Source of the DNA: Paracoccaceae bacterium
Lineage (GTDB): Bacteria > Pseudomonadota > Alphaproteobacteria > Rhodobacterales > Rhodobacteraceae
Length of the DNA: 8,512 nt
NCBI GenBank assembly: GCA_007129775.1
Contig: SKUV01000261.1
Location: forward strand, 1-8,512
Reading direction: 5' to 3'
Part shown: positions 6,001 through 8,512 of the stretch, in pieces
Layout: every line of letters begins with the position of its first letter
Numbering within the stretch: the first letter of the stretch is position 1
Made by a program: the position numbers and the translations under genes
The notes under the pieces: generated by a model
What the model was told of the DNA's origin: nothing
Databases searched by the model: none
Seen by the model: the letters and a program-made list of their open reading frames with translations, nothing else

Positions 6001-8512
6001 CGCCGCCGCCCTCGGCCCGGCGGATCAGTTCGTTCACATCGAAGACCAGCACATTGCCGGTCCCGCCATAGACGACGTAAAGCTTGTCGGCATCGCCGCT
6101 GAGCGCGGCGCGTTCCAGCGTCGCGCCGGGGATCGGCGTGGTCGCGCCCAGATATTGCGCCCCGCCCCCCGGCACCTCGGCCGAAGAGAAAAGCGACAGC
6201 GGATCGCGGATCACCCCGATCTTGGCGCCCACCTGCACCGAATTCTCGACCGCCGATTGCTGGTTGGTGTCGCGCAGGAACCGCTTGCCCCGGTCGACGA
6301 TGAAGCCATAGGTCATGTCGGGCAGGAACACGATATCGGTGGCCTTCTGGATCTCGAGATCGAAAGCTGTCCCGCTGGTGCGATTGAAGAGCGCGTAGTT
6401 GGAATAGACCTCGGCGGGGTTCAGCGCGAGGCCGGGCGGCAGCGATCCGGGTTGAGCGCGCCGGTCCTGTCGGTCGGCCAGAACCTGCGGCTGCGAGGCC
6501 ATCACGTTCTCGACGCTGACGAGGAAGCTGTCGGCACGGTTGTCGCGGATGATGATCTGCTTGAGGCCGTTGACATGATCATGCTCTGCCAGAACCACCA
6601 TCCGGTCGGCCCGGGGGGTGCCGATGATCCGGCGCGGGTCGCCGCCGAGCACGATGGCACCCCCCGACGCCTCGAACGACTGGAAGGTGCGCGAACCGGT
6701 CTGCTGCGGTGTGGCGTTGATCGCGATACGTTCGCCGTAGGGCACGGTGACATCTTCGGGATCGCGTGTCAGATCCGCCTGATCGACGTTGATGACGTGG
6801 ATCGCCGACCTGTCCGCAGGATTGCCGTTCGCGCTGGAATCGGCATCCGGCACCACCACGAACAGCCGCGTGCCATCGGCACTGACCGCGAGGCTGTCGA
6901 TCTGCCCGCCAAGCCCGTTGTCCAGAAGGAATTGCGTCAGCCATGTATCGGCAACGGGCAGTTGTGCGGGCAAGGCGCGCGGTTCGAGGAAATGCGACGA
7001 GCCGGGCTTGAGGTCCATCTGCCAGATGCGGTCGCGCGCGGCGATGAACAGCCGGTCGCCCTCGGGCGAGAGCGTCATGGCCGAGACCCCGCCGCCGGGG
7101 ATCTGCACGCGACCCGAAAGCGGCTGCAACCCGCCCGCCGATGACCAGCGCATCATCGAGGCGTCGAGCACGAAGATACCGTCGCCGGTGCGCGCAAAGA
7201 CCAGCGCCAGATCGCGCGAGGCGATCAGGTCGCGCACGATGCCGCCCTGGCCTTCGTGGAACGGGATGAACATGACGGTATTGTCTTCGCCGGCCTGCCC
7301 GGGGATGCGGGTGTCCACCACGGTCAGCCCGAACTTTCCGTCACGCCTGTCGGCGACGAAACCGAAGCCCCCTTCGTTGCGCACCTGCACCGGGTTGGAG
7401 CCGATAAAGGGCGTGCCCTCGGGCCATGGCTCGGACTGGGTGACGCCGGAATTCAGGGCCGGGCGTTCGACGATGAAGGTGGCATAGGGCAGGATCAGCG
7501 AGCGCGGAACATCGAAGGTGATCGAATTGGTGAACAGAAACCCGCTGTCTCCGCCCGCCGTGATCGACACATCGGCGAATTCGTCGCCATAGATGAACCG
7601 CTCCTGCTCTCCATAGACCACGCGGATACGGGCGCTGCGCAGGTCGTCCTCGCCAAAGCTGCCTTGGGTTTCCAGCGCGTCCTCATTGGCGAAAAGCGAG
7701 CCGGTCAGGGTCAGCCGTGTGGGCAGGTTGGGGCGGTCGAAATCCACCGCGATGTCGCGGATGACCGGGCTGGCCTGCGCTTGCGCGGTCTGCGCCGGCA
7801 CGAGGCCGCTGTCCACATAATCGGGGAATTCGCCCTCGGCGGGGCGGATGCGGAAGCTGTCCGTTTCAAGCTCGCCGTCAAGCTCCACCTCCATGCTGAC
7901 GCGCGGCCCGTCCTCGGTGAAGCCTGCGACCTCGTAATAGGCTTCGAGATTGGCGCGTTCCATTGTCCGGGGGGCGAGCAGGAAGGCATGCGACGTGCCC
8001 GCCACCAGCGTTGCCGCCATGAAGCCTACGGGACCAAGGGCAGTCAGGAAGGTAGCGCCGATGATCGCCGTGGTGGCCAGCGCCACATCCGGGGCCTGCA
8101 CCCGCACCGCCTGCACCGGCACCGAGATCCGCGCCGCCATCACCGTGCCGCGTTCGGAAAAGCCGGGGAAGGGTGGCGACGTGGTGCGCGCGATACCGTC
8201 GGCATCGACGCGGCCGGTGTCGATCACTGCCCATGCCTTGCGCATCTCGCCATCGGGGCCGAGCGGCAGTTCGATCTGATGGAAAAAGGCAACCTCGTCG
8301 CCCTCGGCCAGATCGCCGCCGGTGTCGATGCCCAGTTGCATCGTGCCGGCCACGGGCGGGCCGTCATGTTCGAAGCTGAAGACCGAGAAGACATCGAAAC
8401 CTTCTGGCAGCGCCTCGGCCGCGTCAATCGCCTCGGCCACATCCTCGTCGGTGATGGTAAAGGTCTGCGGTGCGGGCACCTGCCCGGGCCCCAGCGCCAG
8501 TTCGACGCCGGA
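2..8512 (-). CDS. Giant multi-domain secreted/surface protein with beta-propeller, alpha/beta-hydrolase-like, metzincin and Ig-like modules (partial, both ends missing)
   Basis: One reading frame is open across the entire window: 2,837 codons from base 8512 to base 2 without a stop, with strongly GC-biased third positions and recognisable domains throughout. No start can be assigned because the N-terminus lies outside the window, and the stop is also outside. Visible modules in order are a beta-rich N-terminal part, a propeller (380-835), an Ig/Fn3-like module, an alpha/beta-hydrolase-like domain (about 1040-1380), a split beta-sandwich with helical insertions (1487-1967), a zinc-protease domain (1984-2137), a second beta-sandwich, and five Ig-like modules. 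I read no cysteine in the whole fragment, which is typical of type I-secreted or RTX-like giant proteins. No RTX nonapeptides, signal peptide, LPXTG or other anchor is visible, so the export route is unknown. Inferred role: extracellular adhesin or enzyme-bearing surface protein. The frame is certain; the overall function is inference. Confidence 0.97.
65..328 (-). other. Big_9 / cadherin-like tandem Ig module 2 (res. 2729-2816)
   Basis: PIANPVDAETREGEAVQIDV (2729-2748), LANDVDPGGDALMPVL (2749-2764), GEVQVNPDGTVTYRPAEGFT (2771-2790) and GLDSFLYAATDGEAQSD (2791-2807) repeat the same module type as residues 2329-2420. Copies of this module often occur in series, so more may follow outside the window. 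Confidence 0.85.
347..700 (-). other. SbsA/Big_5-like Ig module with DGNGDG loop (res. 2605-2722)
   Basis: GLDVSAQGVEVTMTRPLDPA (2614-2633), LTPESVAVRDAEG (2635-2647), ARLSDDGRRVIFDADAVFLT (2654-2673) and GDYTIWLSGGAVG (2674-2686) resemble the SbsA-type Ig module, where a single domain describes 'FxxPLDPxSLTxxxVxVxD'. It ends with LDGNGDGVAGGDALLDF (2704-2720), an acidic DxNxDG loop likely to bind calcium. Confidence 0.7.
713..973 (-). other. PKD-type Ig-fold module (res. 2514-2600)
   Basis: PPTIGLSGSPTTRVNELYVL (2514-2533) is followed by FTITDPGQDTISAITIDWGD (2535-2554) and GSGPVALDP (2555-2563), then AEHVYTAIGQRQIVLQVTD (2568-2586). The WGDGS turn and the HVY...G...I-x-L-x-V-x-D ending are the standard PKD signature. 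PKD modules are common stalks or polymer-contacting units next to secreted hydrolases and proteases. Confidence 0.85.
980..1243 (-). other. He_PIG / cadherin-like Ig module (res. 2424-2511)
   Basis: LPPVIDPLDPVQIDEGETLR (2424-2443), AADPDGPAPITWRLVSGPDG (2448-2467) and SVDADTGEIVWTAPDG (2469-2484) followed by the VTIAAADAAGA strand (2490-2500) match the putative-Ig pattern P-x-I-x-x-x-x-x-x-x-x-x-E-G, DPDG, GMSVDxxTGxIxWTP. Such modules act as stalk units in secreted giant proteins. Confidence 0.8.
1253..1528 (-). other. Big_9 / cadherin-like tandem Ig module 1 (res. 2329-2420)
   Basis: NRPPVAAPYAIETDRGTPVT (2330-2349), VNDFDPDGDPLIIEV (2354-2368), NGTLDPAPGGGLIYTPGPGY (2374-2393) and GGDSLTYRVSDG (2395-2406) give the canonical sequence of the bacterial Ig module often called tandem-95 or Big_9: NxPPxA, NDxDPDGDxL, G-x-L, Y-x-P-x-x-x-Y-x-G-x-D-x-x-x-Y-x-x-x-D-G. 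The DxDxDGD loop probably binds calcium. Confidence 0.85.
1529..2056 (-). other. Second lectin/CBM-like beta-sandwich (res. 2153-2328)
   Basis: It opens with LPVNTGFENADFAAGLSGW (2153-2171), the N-x-x-F-E...GW start typical of secreted carbohydrate-binding-type sandwiches. It continues with VEATADGARLRE (2177-2188), RIRLTLSDIVLGQD (2209-2222), ALEISLFDYATGAAL (2229-2243), DALVSIQRDGTIRFG (2253-2267) and DALRLGIDLIGFGSAD (2301-2316). It follows the protease domain directly and precedes the Ig-like tail. Ligand is unknown; fold is inferred from strand pattern. Confidence 0.6.
2102..2563 (-). other. Metzincin-type zinc metalloprotease domain (res. 1984-2137)
   Basis: A helical lead-in, SARPLLRAALAAWAGTGLLS (1991-2010), is followed by LEVANLDGSLLALAGDGRI (2022-2040), the strand ITLDATAAGHGWFIDETPAD (2040-2059) and then HEMGHLLGLRD (2091-2101). 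This matches HExxHxxGxxD, with zinc ligands His2091, His2095 and Asp2101 and catalytic base Glu2092. The Met-turn is ERMMTETI (2109-2116). The pattern GHGWF...ETPAD...HExGHLLGL...METxxPGxRR, as I recall it, is a matrixin-like module found in giant bacterial surface proteins. All catalytic residues are present, so activity is plausible; possible jobs are self-processing or cleavage of external proteins. The domain is compact (about 150 residues) compared with serralysins. Confidence 0.82.
2210..2242 (-). other. Zinc-binding motif HEMGHLLGLRD (res. 2091-2101)
   Basis: Codons CAC GAG ATG GGC CAC CTT CTG GGC CTG CGC GAC give the HExxHxxGxxD form of the metzincin signature, with Asp rather than His as the expected third zinc ligand, as in snapalysin-type enzymes. 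The Met-turn methionines are encoded at 2177-2182, ten residues further on. Confidence 0.85.
3053..3670 (-). other. Large alpha-helical insertion (res. 1615-1820)
   Basis: About 205 residues of predicted helices lie between SYHGGYG and HNRLWIP. Examples are GIDLATDLAGLFVLETNPLA (1621-1640), PILKQAFDAYAGAMVDKVI (1644-1662), SREWIEEQLLDEESFLAKRA (1681-1700), MAVLKQIDHLIVNLGLKQTI (1704-1723), AQFKSYFSAAFDALFAEQLD (1756-1775) and EVLSAVARGLLPEGMLADFV (1790-1809). It is amphipathic rather than membrane-spanning. No catalytic motif or known family is recognised. It may be an oligomerisation or partner-binding domain. Confidence 0.55.
3737..4012 (-). other. Coiled-coil insertion (res. 1501-1592)
   Basis: Residues 1501-1592 are helical and charged, with long amphipathic runs such as SLAAMLLSQVKIDDFLGIL (1504-1522), AQFLEGRKANLMQERRDILE (1526-1545) and VEEIGAVQVELDKTLADERE (1562-1581). 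Heptad-like spacing of Leu/Ile/Val is visible, and there are no prolines except at 1550. It interrupts the beta-sandwich just after NGDFELG. Seven of its residues are lysine, in contrast to the almost lysine-free C-terminal modules. Confidence 0.6.
4724..4831 (-). other. Ala-rich helical insertion within the hydrolase-like domain (res. 1228-1263)
   Basis: Residues 1228-1263 read SAVNTVATLAFGASGNVAG followed by an AAAAASMV helix and IKQRALSKAL, then DTVIKTADRFGIKI. The stretch is small-residue-rich, uncharged at its start and lysine-bearing at its end. It sits between the DPHD motif and the DPEIVRW block. It could be a lid or cap helix pair, or a membrane-associating element. No family recognised. 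Confidence 0.45.
4994..5008 (-). other. Nucleophile elbow GQDRG (res. 1169-1173)
   Basis: The codons GGG CAG GAC CGC GGC encode Gly-Gln-Asp-Arg-Gly, placed after the strand LHFV and before the helix AVVNSEII, exactly where the G-x-S-x-G elbow of an alpha/beta hydrolase sits. Asp1171 is encoded by GAC at bases 5000-5002; reaching Ser would need at least two base changes, so it is not a single-base misread. Confidence 0.75.
5399..5896 (-). other. Ig/Fn3-like module preceding the hydrolase domain (res. 873-1038)
   Basis: Residues 873-1038 contain GSLTLDP (876-882), GELTLSWSFDAPD (895-907), SKLYVSSLPRG (921-931), LLRGHSYAVTADG (971-983), VEVTFDPNYLEAL (997-1009) and NFYWGVEVPSTG (1014-1025). The LxxSWxFDAP strand and the FYWGVEV closing strand suggest an Fn3/Ig-type sandwich, interrupted by an acidic, Arg-rich loop (932-962). 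It leads straight into the alpha/beta-hydrolase-like domain and probably positions it. No exact family is claimed. Confidence 0.5.
6008..7375 (-). other. YVTN/WD40-like beta-propeller, at least six blades (res. 380-835)
   Basis: Repeated blade motifs are visible: GFGFVADRRDGKFGLTVVD (382-400), LIASRDLALVFARTGDGIFVLD (429-450), AMTLSPEGDRLFIAARDRIWQMD (478-500), SLAVSADGTRLFVVV (540-554) with AIHVINVDQADL (570-581), DIVFLPDMTYGFIVDRGK (726-743), and AALSGDADKLYVVYGGTGNVLVFDVNEL (802-829). The S-x-D/E-G-x-x-L-hydrophobic-V core followed by a V/I-x-V-hydrophobic-D strand is the hallmark of YVTN-type bacterial propellers. These usually act as binding platforms for proteins or glycans outside the cytoplasm. 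Spacing is uneven because of an insertion at 585-690, so the exact blade count is not settled. Confidence 0.8.
6443..6760 (-). other. Insertion inside the propeller (res. 585-690)
   Basis: Between the blades ending at residue 581 and starting near 723 lies about 105 residues without the YVTN pattern. It includes PYGERIAINATPQQTG (591-606), a Gly-rich turn at 617-624 (GGAIVLGG), DPRRIIGTPRADRMVVLAEHD (625-645), NGLKQIIIRDNRADSFLV (648-665) and ends in an Arg/Gln/Pro-rich loop. It is strand-rich and may be a small beta domain grafted onto the propeller or divergent blades. I do not recognise a family. Confidence 0.4.
7457..7771 (-). other. IPT/TIG-like Ig-fold module (res. about 248-352)
   Basis: Residues 248-352 start with SPVIRDIAVDFDRPNLPT, continue with LTLTGSLFANEDAL and end in FDVPRSLILPYATFIVERP. 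A strand-G-loop opening (LTLTGSLF) and a closing P-x-x-x-x-x-x-A-x-x-x-V strand are the usual shape of IPT/TIG-type Ig modules. It directly precedes the propeller. Family assignment is by pattern only; beta-sandwich character is fairly secure. Confidence 0.5.
7973..8086 (-). other. Hydrophobic Ala/Gly-rich segment (res. 143-180)
   Basis: Residues 143-180 run almost without charge: VALATTAIIGATFLTALG is followed by PVGFMAATLVAGTSHAFLLA, with a Pro near the middle and the next charged residue at Arg182. It could form one or two membrane-spanning helices or a hairpin, or it could be a buried linker between two beta modules. It is unlike the acidic, hydrophilic modules on either side. No positively charged flank clearly sets a topology. 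Confidence 0.5.
8093..8512 (-). other. N-terminal visible beta-rich module with SPPFPG motif (res. 1-140)
   Basis: Residues 1-140 of the fragment alternate short hydrophobic strands with acidic turns. Landmarks are FDVFSVFSF (39-47), GDEVAFFHQIELP (71-83), AWAVIDTGRVDADGIARTT (93-111) and SPPFPG (112-117). As I remember it, the pattern of an EVxFF strand, a W-containing strand and a GIARTxSPPxPG turn recurs in large bacterial surface proteins and loosely resembles ZU5-like beta modules. The window edge cuts into or just before this module. Fold assignment is tentative; beta-rich character is clear. Confidence 0.45.

Noticed and set aside
5843..7144. 433-codon + strand open frame, and similar ones at 4871-5695 and 3689-4126
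   Set aside because: Same antisense register as the 98-3508 frame and same low-complexity Arg/His/Gly/Ala composition; the opposite strand carries clear propeller, hydrolase and sandwich motifs.
2..8512. RTX nonapeptide repeats, LPXTG anchor, tRNA, CRISPR or promoter elements
   Set aside because: Looked for and not seen. GDGHDFD (1917-1923) is an isolated acidic loop rather than a GGxGxDxUx array, and there is no non-coding stretch in the window where promoters or terminators would be expected.

Overview
The whole 8.5 kb window lies inside one very large protein-coding gene on the minus strand. Read from base 8512 down to base 2, a single frame stays open for 2,837 codons with no stop. Both the start codon (beyond base 8512) and the stop codon (before base 1) are outside the window, so every position below is a residue number within the visible fragment (residue n ends at base 8515-3n). 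There is no intergenic space, RNA gene, mobile element or CRISPR array. GC content is high (about two thirds by eye), with strong preference for GGC, GCC, CTG, ATC and GTG codons. This fits a high-GC proteobacterium, most likely an alphaproteobacterium of the Rhodobacterales type; that assignment is inferred from composition only.

The fragment reads as a giant, cysteine-free, multi-module extracytoplasmic protein. From the N-terminal side (high coordinates) to the C-terminal side (low coordinates) it contains: a beta-rich module with a SPPFPG motif (res. 1-140); a hydrophobic Ala/Gly-rich stretch (143-180); an IPT/TIG-like beta module (about 248-352); a YVTN/WD-like beta-propeller of at least six blades with an insertion (380-835); an Ig/Fn3-like module (873-1038); an alpha/beta-hydrolase-like domain whose nucleophile elbow reads GQDRG, with Asp instead of Ser (about 1040-1380); a beta-sandwich that appears to be split by a coiled-coil insertion and a roughly 200-residue helical insertion (1487-1967); a metzincin-type zinc protease domain with HEMGHLLGLRD and a Met-turn (1984-2137); a second lectin-like beta-sandwich (2153-2328); five Ig-like modules (Big_9/cadherin-like, He_PIG-like, PKD, SbsA/Big_5-like, Big_9; 2329-2816); and a Pro/Gly linker that runs off the window.

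The likely picture is a secreted or surface-anchored giant protein. A propeller, a hydrolase fold and a protease fold would be carried on Ig-like stalk modules, possibly for binding and processing polymers or host/neighbour surfaces. Module order resembles giant surface proteins of planctomycetes and proteobacteria as I remember them; no search was run. The most unusual points are the Asp-for-Ser nucleophile elbow, the lysine-rich helical insertions placed inside otherwise recognisable beta modules, and the presence of two candidate enzymes in one chain.
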